A DNA stretch of 42,247 nt from Agromyces sp. NDB4Y10 (lineage in GTDB: Bacteria; Actinomycetota; Actinomycetes; Actinomycetales; Microbacteriaceae), in NCBI RefSeq assembly GCF_001620055.1, contig NZ_LQGY01000017.1, positions 1-42,247 of the forward strand. Reading direction: 5' to 3'. The position numbers and the translations under genes are program-made. This document shows positions 1 through 7,633 of the stretch, in pieces (within the stretch, counting starts at the first letter, position 1; every line of letters begins with the position of its first letter). The notes beneath the pieces are model-generated. The model was not told the origin of the DNA, did not search any database, and saw nothing but the letters and a program-made list of their open reading frames with translations.

Positions 1-832
1 CCGCGCCGCGCGCCGCGGCGCGGAGGCGGACGGAGGCGGGACCGGAGGGCAGCGCCAGCGTGCGCTCGAAGCGGTCGGGGCCGGCGACCTCCACGCCGTC
101 GACGGCTCGGGCCGCGAGCCAGGCGAAGACGCCCGCCGCGTCGAACGGCGGACGCGCGGGCAGGTGCAGGCGCACGACGCCGGCGTCGGCCGTGGCGACG
201 GCCGTCGCGATATCCGCTGCCCGCGCACCCGCTGCGCGGAGCTCGAGCGGGCTGCGCTCGTACACCGCGCGGATCGTGTCGTTGAACTGGCGGATGCTGC
301 CGAAGCCCGAGGCGAACGCGACGTCGGCGACGGGCATCGCGGTCGACACGAGCAGGGTGCGCGCCGTCTGCGCGCGGTGGGCGCGGGCGAGCGCGAGCGG
401 CCCGGCTCCGAGTTCGGCGGACAGGACCCGGGTCAGGTGCCGAGGCGTGTACCCGAGCCGGGCGGCGAGGCCCGGGACGCCGTCGCGCTCGACGACGCCG
501 TCGGCGATGAGGCGCATGGCGCGCGCGGCGAGGTCGTCGTCGAGGTCCCACTCGGGCGAGCCCGGCACGGCATCGGGGAGGCAGCGCTTGCACGCGCGGA
601 GGCCCGCCTCGTGGGCGGCGGCCGCCGTGCGGTAGAAGGTCACGTTCGCGGGCTTCGGCGGCACGGCCGGGCAGCTCGGCCGGCAGTAGATGCCCGTGGA
701 GTGGACGCCCGTGATGAACTGCCCGTCGAACCTCGCGTCGCGCGCGAGCATGGCGCGGTAGCGCTGGGCGAACGCCGGGTCGCCGAGCGGGTCGGCGTCG
801 CGGGGCCGAACGGGGGCGGCGGTCGGGGTCAT
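1..832 (-). CDS. Ada/AlkA-type methylated-DNA response regulator and 3-methyladenine DNA glycosylase (3' end outside window)
   Basis: Reads leftward from an ATG at 832 and runs open to the window edge, so about 277 N-terminal codons are visible. The N-terminus is an Ada-type zinc domain with four cysteines (IYCRPSC, then ACKRC). It is followed by an AraC-type double helix-turn-helix (around [16 protein letters not shown] and [16 protein letters not shown]). The last visible part ([17 protein letters not shown]) looks like the start of the AlkA N-terminal domain. Actinobacterial proteins with this order transfer a methyl group to a zinc-bound Cys, activate the adaptive response, and remove alkylated bases. 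A GAGGGG stretch lies only a couple of bases before the ATG, so a start slightly further in is possible. Divergent from the oxidase at 910. The catalytic glycosylase half is not visible, so that part of the call is inferred from the family. Confidence 0.88.
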   Translation of the reverse strand, partial: MTPTAAPVRPRDADPLGDPAFAQRYRAMLARDARFDGQFITGVHSTGIYCRPSCPAVPPKPANVTFYRTAAAAHEAGLRACKRCLPDAVPGSPEWDLDDDLAARAMRLIADGVVERDGVPGLAARLGYTPRHLTRVLSAELGAGPLALARAHRAQTARTLLVSTAMPVADVAFASGFGSIRQFNDTIRAVYERSPLELRAAGARAADIATAVATADAGVVRLHLPARPPFDAAGVFAWLAARAVDGVEVAGPDRFERTLALPSGPASVRLRAAARGA

Positions 833-897
833 CACCCCTCAAGGCTCGCACGCCCCGCCGTCGCCGGATAGCGGAAATCGGACATGGCTGCGCTGGG

Positions 898-903
898 TAC
901 GCT
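898..903 (+). promoter_or_regulatory. -10 box (TACGCT) of the FAD oxidase gene, leaderless type
   Basis: TACGCT ends exactly 6 bases before the ATG at 910. Transcription would therefore start at or next to the A of the start codon. No Shine-Dalgarno sequence precedes the ATG. The same spacing recurs at many genes in this window. Confidence 0.55.
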
Positions 904-909
904 GACGGC

Positions 910-2316
910 ATGTACGACGACGTCCTCACCCGCCTCACCGCCGCGCTCGGCGACGCCGTGGTCACCAGCGGCCCCGCCCTCGACGCCGTCCGGGAGGACC
1001 GCTCCGGCTGGGTGAGCGAGCACCCGGCGCTCGCCGTCGTGCACGCGGCAGCCGTCGACGACGTGCAGCAGGTGCTGCGGCTGGCCCACGAGACGCGCAC
1101 CCCGGTGGTACCGCGCGGGGCGGGCACCGGCCTCGCCGGCGGGGCCCTCGCGAGCCGCGACGCGATCGTCCTCGACCTCACGCGGATGAACCGGATCCTC
1201 GAGCTCGACGACGTCGACGAGCTCGCCGTCGTCGAGGCGGGCGTGCTGAACGGCGACCTCGACCGCGCCGCGCGGGAGCGCGGCCTCTGGTACGCGCCCG
1301 ACCCCGCGAGCCGCGCCATCTCGTCGATCGGCGGCAACATCGCCACGAACGCGGGCGGGCTGCTCTGCGCGAAGTACGGCGTGACGCGCGAGAGCGTGCT
1401 GGGCCTCGCGGTGGTCCTCGCGGACGGCACGCTGCTGCGCACGGGCCACCGCACCGTCAAGGGCGTCACGGGCTACGACCTCACCGCCCTGCTCACCGGC
1501 TCCGAGGGCACCCTCGGCGTGATCGTCGAGGCCACCGTGCGCCTCCGCCCCGTCGTGGCGGGCGAGACCCACACCGTGGCGGCCGCGTTCCCCGACGTCG
1601 AGGCGGCCGGCGTCGCCGCCGCGGGCGTCGCCGCCGCACGGATCCGCCCCGCGCTGCTCGAGCTCGTCGACGCCGTGGGCCTCGGGCGCGTCGCCGAGTT
1701 CCTCGGGCCCGACGAGCTCGCGGGCACGCCGATCGCCGACCTCGCACCGGGGGAGACGTTCCTGCTCGCCCAGACGGATGCGGGCGACGCCGCCGCCGAG
1801 GCCGACGTGATCGCCCGCGTGTTCGCCGAGGCCGGCGGTCGCGTGACCCGCTCGACGGATGCCGCGACCGGCGAACGGCTCCTCGGCATCCGGCGGGCCA
1901 TGCACCCGGCGCTCGCCTCGCGCGGCAAGGTGCTCATCGAGGACGTCGCCGTGCCGCGCTCGCGCCTGCCGCAGATGTTCCGCGCGATCGCCGAGATCGG
2001 TGAGCGCTACGGCGTCGAGATCCCCACCCTGGCCCACGCGGGCGACGGCAACCTGCACCCGAACTTCGTCTTCGAGGGCGACGCGGTGCCCGAGCACGTT
2101 TGGGCCGCGGCCGACGAGATGTTCCGTGCGGCCGTGCGGCTCGGGGGCACCCTCACGGGCGAGCACGGCGTCGGCCTGCTGAAGCGGCGCTGGCTGGCCG
2201 AGGAGCTCGGCGACGCGTCGGTCGAGCTCCAGCGCCGGATCAAGCAGGTGTTCGACCCGGCCGGCATCCTGAACCCGGGCGTGATGTTCGAGCCCGCACC
2301 GGGCACCGCTCGGTAG
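910..2316 (+). CDS. FAD-binding oxidase, GlcD / D-lactate dehydrogenase family
   Basis: A 468-residue cytoplasmic flavoprotein that probably oxidises a 2-hydroxy acid such as glycolate or D-lactate; the substrate cannot be read from sequence. The N-terminal half is the PCMH-type FAD domain with the FAD loops VPRGAGTGLAGGALA (around residue 66) and SIGGNIATNAGGL. The C-terminal FAD-oxidase domain carries AHAGDGNLHPNFVFE and GTLTGEHGVGLLKRRWL, both typical of GlcD and of D-lactate dehydrogenases of this type. Length is normal for the family. No GlcE or GlcF gene is adjacent, so it is probably a stand-alone enzyme. The stop codon TAG at 2314-2316 also forms the start of the next gene's -10 box. 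Confidence 0.88.
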   Translation: MYDDVLTRLTAALGDAVVTSGPALDAVREDRSGWVSEHPALAVVHAAAVDDVQQVLRLAHETRTPVVPRGAGTGLAGGALASRDAIVLDLTRMNRILELDDVDELAVVEAGVLNGDLDRAARERGLWYAPDPASRAISSIGGNIATNAGGLLCAKYGVTRESVLGLAVVLADGTLLRTGHRTVKGVTGYDLTALLTGSEGTLGVIVEATVRLRPVVAGETHTVAAAFPDVEAAGVAAAGVAAARIRPALLELVDAVGLGRVAEFLGPDELAGTPIADLAPGETFLLAQTDAGDAAAEADVIARVFAEAGGRVTRSTDAATGERLLGIRRAMHPALASRGKVLIEDVAVPRSRLPQMFRAIAEIGERYGVEIPTLAHAGDGNLHPNFVFEGDAVPEHVWAAADEMFRAAVRLGGTLTGEHGVGLLKRRWLAEELGDASVELQRRIKQVFDPAGILNPGVMFEPAPGTAR

Positions 2317-2319
2317 GCT
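2314..2319 (+). promoter_or_regulatory. -10 box (TAGGCT) of the PrsW-like gene, overlapping the upstream stop codon
   Basis: TAGGCT lies 7 bases before the GTG at 2327 and its first three bases are the TAG stop of the upstream oxidase gene. This fits a leaderless transcript starting at the GTG, because no Shine-Dalgarno sequence is present. Confidence 0.5.
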
Positions 2320-2326
2320 GCACCGC

Positions 2327-3478
2327 GTGAGCTTCACGCCGACGCCAGCGCCCGGACCCCAACCGCACCTGCACGTCTGGCCGGCCGCGGCACAACCCCG
2401 GCGGGGCGCGGGCGCCGGCATCGTGGTGCTGAGCGCCGTCGCGGTGCTCGCGGGCCTGCTCGTCTTCGCCTACCTCGCGATCTCGTTCGGCATCTCGGTG
2501 CTCGTGGTCGGCACGCTCGTCGCGCTCGTGCCGCTCGCGATCGTGCTCCTCGCGGTCCGGTGGATCGACCGCTGGGAGCCCGAACCGCGGTGGGCATTGT
2601 GGTTCGCCTTCCTCTGGGGCGCGGCCGTCTCGGTGGCGATCGCGCTCATCGTCGACCTCGGCGTGCAGCTCTTCGTGGCGGTGACGAGCCCCGCCGGCGC
2701 CGGCGCCGATGCGACCATGCAGGCGGTCGTGCAGGCGCCGATCGTCGAGGAACTCGCGAAGGGCGTGGGCGTCCTGCTCATCTACGCGTTCTCGAAGTCG
2801 CACTTCGACGGGCCGGTCGACGGCCTGGTCTACGCCGCGACCGTCGCGGCGGGCTTCGCCTTCACCGAGAACATCCTCTACTTCGGCGCGGCGCTCATCG
2901 AGGGCGGCGCGGGCGAGCTCGGGGCGACCTTCGTCGTCCGCGGCATCTTCTCACCGTTCGCGCACGTGCTCTTCACGGCCTGCACGGGCATCGCGATCGG
3001 CATCGCCGCCCGCCGCGGCGGCGCGGGCGTCATCGGATGGTTCCTGCTCGGCCTGGTCGCCGCGATCCTGCTCCACGCGTTCTGGAACGGCTCGCTCGCG
3101 TTCGCCGACGCCCTGGCGCTCTACTTCACCGTGCAGGTCCCGATCTTCATCGGCGCGATCGTCGTGACGATCCTGCTGCGCCGGGAGGAGCAGCGAGTGA
3201 CCCGGACCCGCCTCGCCGAGTACGCGGCCGCGGGCTGGTTCAGCCCCGACGAGGTCTCCGGCCTCTCGACGCCGTCCGGCCGGCGGGCCGCGCTCGCGTG
3301 GGCCCGCGCGCAGCATCCGCCGCGCACCGCGCAGGTGCAGCGGTTCATCGCGGATGCCACGCGGCTGGCGTTCACGCGCCAGGCCCTCGTCACCGGGCGC
3401 GGCGACGTGCGCCGGCTCGAGGACGAGCGCGTGCTGCTCGACGCCGTCACCCGCGGACGCGCCGCCATCTCCGCCTGA
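2327..3478 (+). CDS. PrsW-family intramembrane metalloprotease
   Basis: A 383-residue polytopic membrane protein. Hydrophobic segments start near residue 30 and continue to about residue 285. The family motifs are all present: EEL in IVEELAKG (around 141), FAFTEN in AAGFAFTENILYF, the His of FAHVLFTA and the His of LLHAFWNGS. PrsW proteases cut anti-sigma factors or other membrane proteins; the substrate here is unknown. The C-terminal 90 residues are soluble, basic and helical (a stretch around TRLAEYAAAGWF). GTG start, set by the nearby -10 box. The ECF/anti-sigma pair at 9205-10747 is too far away to be assigned as a target. Confidence 0.85.
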   Translation: MSFTPTPAPGPQPHLHVWPAAAQPRRGAGAGIVVLSAVAVLAGLLVFAYLAISFGISVLVVGTLVALVPLAIVLLAVRWIDRWEPEPRWALWFAFLWGAAVSVAIALIVDLGVQLFVAVTSPAGAGADATMQAVVQAPIVEELAKGVGVLLIYAFSKSHFDGPVDGLVYAATVAAGFAFTENILYFGAALIEGGAGELGATFVVRGIFSPFAHVLFTACTGIAIGIAARRGGAGVIGWFLLGLVAAILLHAFWNGSLAFADALALYFTVQVPIFIGAIVVTILLRREEQRVTRTRLAEYAAAGWFSPDEVSGLSTPSGRRAALAWARAQHPPRTAQVQRFIADATRLAFTRQALVTGRGDVRRLEDERVLLDAVTRGRAAISA

Positions 3479-3484
3479 CCGTCC

Positions 3485-3503
3485 CGTCGGCGACCGGCCG
3501 ACG
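3485..3503 (+). terminator. Small hairpin after the PrsW-like gene
   Basis: Seven-base inverted repeat CGTCGGC / GCCGACG with a 5-base loop, a few bases after the stop codon. No T-run follows, so it is a weak terminator candidate. Confidence 0.35.
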
Positions 3504-3519
3504 CCCGGGCGGGGAGGTC

Positions 3520-3525
3520 TATGCT
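3520..3525 (+). promoter_or_regulatory. -10 box (TATGCT) for the GAF/SARP-like regulator
   Basis: TATGCT stands about 35 bases before the GTG at 3561. Transcription would begin near 3532. A GGAG at 3552-3555 then serves as ribosome binding site, so this gene is probably not leaderless. Confidence 0.45.
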
Positions 3526-3560
3526 GTCCGCATCCGGAATCGACGGCGATCGGAGTCGGC

Positions 3561-4856
3561 GTGCGCAGTCCAGGCCACGACCCGCGGGAGCGCGACGCGC
3601 GCGACCTGCGCGATCGGCTGCTGCGCGCCCAGGAGGACGCCATCGCGACCGGCGTCGTGCCGCTCAGCCTCCGTCCCGTCGTGCGCGACTCGTGGGAGCG
3701 CGCCATCCGCGGCGCCATCGACCCCGACCGGGCGCTGCCGACCATCGACCTCGACGACGACGCCTTCCGTGCGTACCGCGCCGGCCACGCCCTCGCGCCG
3801 GTCATGCCGGTGATCCGCAGGCTGCTCGTCGAGGGGGCGGATGACGCGGGGCTCGTCGTCGCCGTCGGCGACGCCCAGGGGCGGCTGCTCTGGGTGGAGG
3901 GCGACCCGCACCTGCGTCGGCGCGCCGAGGACATGCTGTTCGTCGCCGGCGCGGACTGGTCGGAGTCGAGCGTCGGCACGAGCGCCCCGGGCACCGCCCT
4001 GCAGCTGGATCGCCCGGTCCAGATCCGCGGTGCCGAGCACTACAACCGGATCGTGCACCCGTGGAGCTGCACCGCCGCGCCCGTGCACGACCCCGCGACG
4101 GGCGCGCTGCTCGGCGTGATCGACATCACGGGCACCGACCTCGCGGTCGCCCCGCACGCGCTCTCGCTCGTCTCGGCGACCGTCGCGGCGGTCGAGGCCG
4201 AACTGCGCATCGCGAACCTCGAGACGGCCGTGCACGCCACCATCCGCCGTTCGCGCCTGCGCGCCGTCCCCGCGCCCTCGCGCACCGCGCTCACGGTGCT
4301 CGGCGAGCGGCGCCCTCGGCTCGGCGACGTCGAGCTCAGCCCGCGGCACGCGGAGATCCTCACCCTGCTCGCGTGGCATCCGAGGGGGCTCGGCGCCGAG
4401 CGGCTCGCCGCGCTCGTGTACGAGGGCGACCCCTCGCCGGTCACGCTGCGCGCCGAGATCGCCCGCCTCCGCCGCGTGCTCGAGGCGGCGGGGGAGCCGC
4501 CGCTCGAGTCGCGCCCGTACCGCCTCGGCCGCGAGCTCGACCTCGACGCCGCCCGCGTGGCGAAGCTGGTCGGCCAAGGGGCGCTCCGCAAGGCGCTCGA
4601 GCACTACGCCGGTCCGGTGCTTCCCGCATCCGCCGCGCCCGGCATCGTGGAGCTGCGCGACGAGCTCGCGGGCCGCCTCCGCGAGTCGATGCTCGCCGAC
4701 GCCGCACCCGACCTGCTGCTCGCCTTCGCGGAGCGCGACGAACACCGCTACGACGCCGCGCTCTGGCGCGCGCTGCTCCAGGTGCTGCCGCCGCGCTCCC
4801 CGCGTCGCGCGTCGGTGGTCGCCCACCTCGAGCGCATCGAGTCCGCGCTGCGCTGA
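3561..4856 (+). CDS. GAF-sensor / SARP-like (winged helix + BTAD-like) transcriptional activator
   Basis: A 431-residue regulator. Residues about 1-90 resemble the N-terminus of AcoR-type activators (VVRDSWERA). A GAF ligand-sensing domain follows (about 94-215, from [11 protein letters not shown] to [10 protein letters not shown]). In place of the sigma-54 AAA+ module of AcoR there is a winged helix (about 253-323, [15 protein letters not shown] and [16 protein letters not shown]). The tail resembles the BTAD region of SARP activators: [16 protein letters not shown], then [16 protein letters not shown]. The GTG at 3561 is chosen over longer frames because a GGAG lies 5 bases upstream and homology-like sequence starts there. 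It sits directly upstream of the aldehyde dehydrogenase gene, whose promoter carries SARP-type direct repeats. Likely an aldehyde- or alcohol-responsive activator of that operon; the ligand is unknown. Confidence 0.8.
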   Translation: MRSPGHDPRERDARDLRDRLLRAQEDAIATGVVPLSLRPVVRDSWERAIRGAIDPDRALPTIDLDDDAFRAYRAGHALAPVMPVIRRLLVEGADDAGLVVAVGDAQGRLLWVEGDPHLRRRAEDMLFVAGADWSESSVGTSAPGTALQLDRPVQIRGAEHYNRIVHPWSCTAAPVHDPATGALLGVIDITGTDLAVAPHALSLVSATVAAVEAELRIANLETAVHATIRRSRLRAVPAPSRTALTVLGERRPRLGDVELSPRHAEILTLLAWHPRGLGAERLAALVYEGDPSPVTLRAEIARLRRVLEAAGEPPLESRPYRLGRELDLDAARVAKLVGQGALRKALEHYAGPVLPASAAPGIVELRDELAGRLRESMLADAAPDLLLAFAERDEHRYDAALWRALLQVLPPRSPRRASVVAHLERIESALR

Positions 4857-4869
4857 CCGCGCTGCGCGG

Positions 4870-4927
4870 ACTGCAACGGGGTTGCAACCCGAGGGCAACC
4901 GGTCCGCAACGCCCGCGCGCCTACCGT
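4870..4927 (+). promoter_or_regulatory. Four 11-bp direct repeats (GCAAC) plus -10 box: candidate SARP-type activator site
   Basis: GCAAC occurs at 4873, 4884, 4895 and 4906, so the spacing is exactly 11 bp three times in a row. The 11-mers run from 4870 to 4913 without gaps. A -10-like TACCGT follows at 4922-4927, about 8-9 bp after the last repeat. SARP activators are known to bind direct repeats with 11-bp steps about 8 bp upstream of the -10. The second copy also lies in a perfect 12-bp palindrome, GGGTTGCAACCC (4879-4890). Transcription would start near 4934. Confidence 0.7.
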
Positions 4928-4977
4928 GGCGTCCGCCCCACTCCGAGGGCATGACGACGACGTCACGAGGAGACACG

Positions 4978-6501
4978 ATGACCGTGTACGCCGCGCCCGG
5001 CACCGCCGGCGCACTGATCGAGTTCAAGCCGCGCTACGAGCACTTCATCGGCGGGGAGTGGGTGAAGCCCGCGGGCGGCGCCTACTTCGAGGACATCTCG
5101 CCCGTCAACGGCAAGCCGTTCACCGAGGTCGCCAGGGGCACCGCCGCCGACATCGAGGCCGCGCTCGACGCCGCCCACCGGGCCGCGCCCGCCTGGGGCC
5201 GCACGAGCGCCGCGCACCGCGCCGGCATCCTGAACGCCATCGCCGACCGCATCGACGAGCACCGCGAGCTGCTCGCCGTCGCCGAGACCTGGGACAACGG
5301 CAAGTCGATCCGCGAGCCGCTGAACGCCGACCTCCCGCTCGCGAGCGACCACTTCCGCTACTTCGCGAGCCTGATCCGCGCGCAGGAGGGCAGCTTCACC
5401 CAGCTCGACGAGGACACCGTCGCCTACCACTTCGACGAGCCGCTCGGCGTCGTCGGCCAGATCATCCCGTGGAACTTCCCGCTCCTCATGGCCACGTGGA
5501 AGCTCGCGCCGGCGCTCGCCGCGGGCAACGCGGTCGTGCTGAAGCCGGCCGAGCAGACGCCCGTGTCGATCCTCGTGCTCGTCGAGCTCATCGCCGACCT
5601 CCTGCCGCCCGGCGTGCTCAACGTCGTCAACGGCTTCGGCGTCGAGGCCGGCAAGCCGCTCGCGTCCTCCAACCGCATCCGGAAGATCGCGTTCACGGGC
5701 GAAACGACCACGGGCCGGCTCATCCTGCAGTACGCGTCGAACAACATCATCCCCTCGACCGTCGAACTCGGCGGCAAGAGCCCGAACATCGTGTTCGAGT
5801 CCGTCGCCGACCGGCGGGACTCCTTCTACGACAAGGCGCTCGAGGGGTTCAGCCTGTTCGCGTTCAACCAGGGCGAGGTGTGCACCTGCCCGAGCCGCTC
5901 GCTCATCCAGAGGTCGATCTACGACACGTTCCTCGACGACGCGATCGAACGCACGAAGCAGGCGCGACAGGGCAACCCGCTCGACACCGAGACGCAGGTC
6001 GGCGCGCAGGCCTCGAACGACCAGCTGGAGAAGATCCTCAGCTACATCGACATCGGCAAGAAGGAGGGCGCGAAGCTGCTGCTCGGCGGCGAGCGCGTCG
6101 ACCTCGGCGGCGACCTCAGCGAGGGGTACTACGTCGCGCCGACGATCTTCGAGGGCGAGAACCGCATGCGGCTCTTCCAGGAGGAGATCTTCGGCCCCGT
6201 CGTCGCCGTGACGAGCTTCCGGGACTACGACGACGCGATCCGCATCGCGAACGACACCCTGTACGGGCTCGGCGCCGGCGTGTGGAGCCGCAACGGCAAC
6301 GAGGCGTACCGGGCGGGGCGCGACATCCAGGCCGGTCGGGTGTGGGTGAACAACTACCACGCCTACCCGGCGGGGGCCGCGTTCGGCGGCTACAAGTCCT
6401 CCGGCATCGGCCGCGAGAACAACAAGCAGGCGCTCGCGCACTACCAGCAGACGAAGAACCTGCTCGTCAGCTACAGCGAGAACCCGCTCGGGTTCTTCTG
6501 A
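4978..6501 (+). CDS. NAD(P)-dependent aldehyde dehydrogenase (acetaldehyde dehydrogenase type, ExaC/AldB-like)
   Basis: A 507-residue cytoplasmic enzyme that oxidises an aldehyde, probably a short aliphatic one such as acetaldehyde, to the acid. The catalytic set is visible: Asn166 in [11 protein letters not shown], Glu263 in [13 protein letters not shown] and the nucleophile Cys302 in [11 protein letters not shown]. The length and the ending ([10 protein letters not shown]) are typical of the ExaC-like group. The ATG at 4978 has a GAGGAGA ribosome binding site; the frame is open further upstream but that part overlaps the promoter repeats. It is followed after 5 bases by the DUF779 gene, a pairing I know from other actinobacteria. 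Likely activated by the GAF/SARP-like regulator encoded just upstream. Confidence 0.92.
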   Translation: MTVYAAPGTAGALIEFKPRYEHFIGGEWVKPAGGAYFEDISPVNGKPFTEVARGTAADIEAALDAAHRAAPAWGRTSAAHRAGILNAIADRIDEHRELLAVAETWDNGKSIREPLNADLPLASDHFRYFASLIRAQEGSFTQLDEDTVAYHFDEPLGVVGQIIPWNFPLLMATWKLAPALAAGNAVVLKPAEQTPVSILVLVELIADLLPPGVLNVVNGFGVEAGKPLASSNRIRKIAFTGETTTGRLILQYASNNIIPSTVELGGKSPNIVFESVADRRDSFYDKALEGFSLFAFNQGEVCTCPSRSLIQRSIYDTFLDDAIERTKQARQGNPLDTETQVGAQASNDQLEKILSYIDIGKKEGAKLLLGGERVDLGGDLSEGYYVAPTIFEGENRMRLFQEEIFGPVVAVTSFRDYDDAIRIANDTLYGLGAGVWSRNGNEAYRAGRDIQAGRVWVNNYHAYPAGAAFGGYKSSGIGRENNKQALAHYQQTKNLLVSYSENPLGFF

Positions 6502-6506
6502 TCCGG

Positions 6507-6923
6507 ATGCCACGAGCCATGTCGATCGACGAACTCGCGGGCCGCGTGGTCGCGTCCGTGACGATCGAGGGCGACGTCTCGCCGCGGGTGGAGCTCACGC
6601 CCGCGGCGAGCGTCCTGCTCGCGACGCTCTGGGCCGCGCACGGCCCGCTCATGTTCCACCAGTCCGGCGGATGCTGCGACGGCAGCGCCCCGATGTGCTA
6701 CCCGGCGGGCGAGTTCGCGACGAGCGCCGCCGACGTGCTGCTCGGGGAACTCGATCTCGGATCCGGCCGGGTCGTGCCGTTCTGGATGTCGGCCGAGCAG
6801 TTCACGTACTGGCGGCACACGCACCTGACGGTCGACGTCGTTCCCGGCCGGGGGAGCGGCTTCTCGCTCGAGGCGCCCGAGGGGGTGCGGTTCCTCATCC
6901 GCTCGCGCCTCATGGAGGAGTGA
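6507..6923 (+). CDS. DUF779 family protein
   Basis: A 138-residue soluble protein of unknown biochemical function. The family signature is clear: a Cys-rich stretch QSGGCCDGSAPMCYPAGEF (residues about 52-70) and a C-terminal block FWMSAEQFTYWRHTHLTVDV followed by GFSLEAPEGVRFLIRSR. The clustered cysteines and histidines suggest metal or disulfide chemistry, but that is inference. It starts 5 bases after the aldehyde dehydrogenase stop and is surely co-transcribed with it, so a role in that enzyme's activity or in its pathway is likely. An alternative start is the in-frame ATG at 6519; neither has a good ribosome binding site, consistent with translational coupling. Confidence 0.85.
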   Translation: MPRAMSIDELAGRVVASVTIEGDVSPRVELTPAASVLLATLWAAHGPLMFHQSGGCCDGSAPMCYPAGEFATSAADVLLGELDLGSGRVVPFWMSAEQFTYWRHTHLTVDVVPGRGSGFSLEAPEGVRFLIRSRLMEE

Positions 6924-6938
6924 TCCGTGAACGGAAGA

Positions 6939-6990
6939 ACTCGTCGCCCTGTGGATGTGGCAATGCCGACATCTCGACGGGGCGACGAGT
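6939..6990. other. Extended 52-base hairpin between the DUF779 and FKBP genes
   Basis: The outer arms ACTCGTCGCCC (6939-6949) and GGGCGACGAGT (6980-6990) match perfectly over 11 bases. Inside, GATGT (6954-6958) pairs with ACATC (6969-6973) and GGC (6959-6961) with GCC (6965-6967), leaving an AAT loop and one bulged G. No T-run follows. It could end the aldehyde dehydrogenase operon, be a small structured RNA, or be a remnant of a palindromic repeat. No coding gene was found in 6924-7092. Confidence 0.5.
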
Positions 6991-7092
6991 CCTTGAGGGC
7001 TTCAGACTGCAAGATGTTCGCCCGTGGCGCAAGACCCCCGCGGACGGGCGTCCCGGATTGCCCCGGCCCGCGGCATCCGTTTTGATGGGGGG

Positions 7093-7464
7093 ATGACTGA
7101 TACGAACAGCAAGCCCGAGGTCGACGCTCCCCAGGGCCCGGCCCCCGAGGACCTGGTCATCGAGGACATCGTCGTGGGCGACGGCCCCGAGGCGGCGCCC
7201 GGCTCGACGGTCGACGTGCACTACCTGGGCGTCGAGTACGACTCGGGCGAGGAGTTCGACTCCTCGTGGAGCCGCGGGCAGTCCATCAACTTCCCCCTCC
7301 AGGCGCTCATCGCCGGCTGGCAGGAGGGCATCCCCGGCATGAAGGTCGGCGGACGTCGCCAGCTCATCGTGCCGCCGCAGAAGGCCTACGGTCCCGCCGG
7401 CGGTGGGCACCAGCTCTCCGGCAAGACCCTCATCTTCGTGATCGACCTGCTCGGCGTCAGCTGA
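7093..7464 (+). CDS. FKBP-type peptidyl-prolyl cis-trans isomerase
   Basis: A 123-residue cytoplasmic single-domain FKBP that catalyses cis-trans isomerisation of X-Pro bonds. The domain covers about residues 20-123: VDVHYLGVEYDSGEEFDSSW, then ALIAGWQEGIPGMKVGGRRQ, LIVPPQKAYGP and the closing LIFVIDLLGV. The residues that line the FKBP active site (Y, F, D, the VGGRR loop, and Y of KAYGP) are in place. There is no signal peptide. The ATG at 7093 is preceded by a G6 run that could act as ribosome binding site; TTTGAT at 7081-7086 has the same 6-base spacing as the leaderless -10 boxes elsewhere. A strong terminator follows, so it is probably a single-gene unit. Confidence 0.93.
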   Translation: MTDTNSKPEVDAPQGPAPEDLVIEDIVVGDGPEAAPGSTVDVHYLGVEYDSGEEFDSSWSRGQSINFPLQALIAGWQEGIPGMKVGGRRQLIVPPQKAYGPAGGGHQLSGKTLIFVIDLLGVS

Positions 7465-7485
7465 GCCGACGACCACGGCGTTCAC

Positions 7486-7513
7486 GGCCGGCGGACCCTC
7501 GGGTCCGCCGGCC
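7486..7513 (+). terminator. Terminator after the FKBP gene
   Basis: Perfect 13-base inverted repeat GGCCGGCGGACCC / GGGTCCGCCGGCC with a 2-base TC between arms, followed by TTCGTC. It ends the FKBP transcript. Confidence 0.8.
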
Positions 7514-7547
7514 TTCGTCATGTTCGGCGAAGTTTTTCCATTCAGGT

Positions 7548-7576
7548 GCATCCGATCGGGGGGCGTGGCCGGAAGT
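7548..7576 (+). promoter_or_regulatory. Possible ECF-type promoter of the DUF4397-sortase-sigma operon
   Basis: GCATCC (7548-7553), 15 bases, then CCGGAAGT (7569-7576). This resembles the CCATCC / CCGAAT type recognised by SigK-like ECF factors, and the operon encodes an ECF factor with an RskA-type anti-sigma. Only one copy is available, so the match may be chance. The rest of 7514-7633 shows no other structure. Confidence 0.3.
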
Positions 7577-7633
7577 AGGTGGTGAAGGCAAGAAACGCCG
7601 CTCCGCCCCGCGGGGCTGACCTGAGAGGGAATC

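Noticed and set aside
832..2421. Long open frame on the minus strand (529 codons) opposite the FAD oxidase gene
   Set aside because: It is the codon-biased antisense of a clear FAD oxidase; composition is Arg/Gly/Ala/His-rich with no domain.
2327..3478. PrsW-like protease as the site-1 protease of the RskA-type anti-sigma factor
   Set aside because: It is attractive by family function, but the genes are 6 kb apart in different transcription units and nothing in the sequence links them.
4879..4890. GGGTTGCAACCC as a stand-alone palindromic operator
   Set aside because: The stronger pattern is four direct repeats at 11-bp steps; the palindrome covers only one of them and may be chance. Kept as a note.
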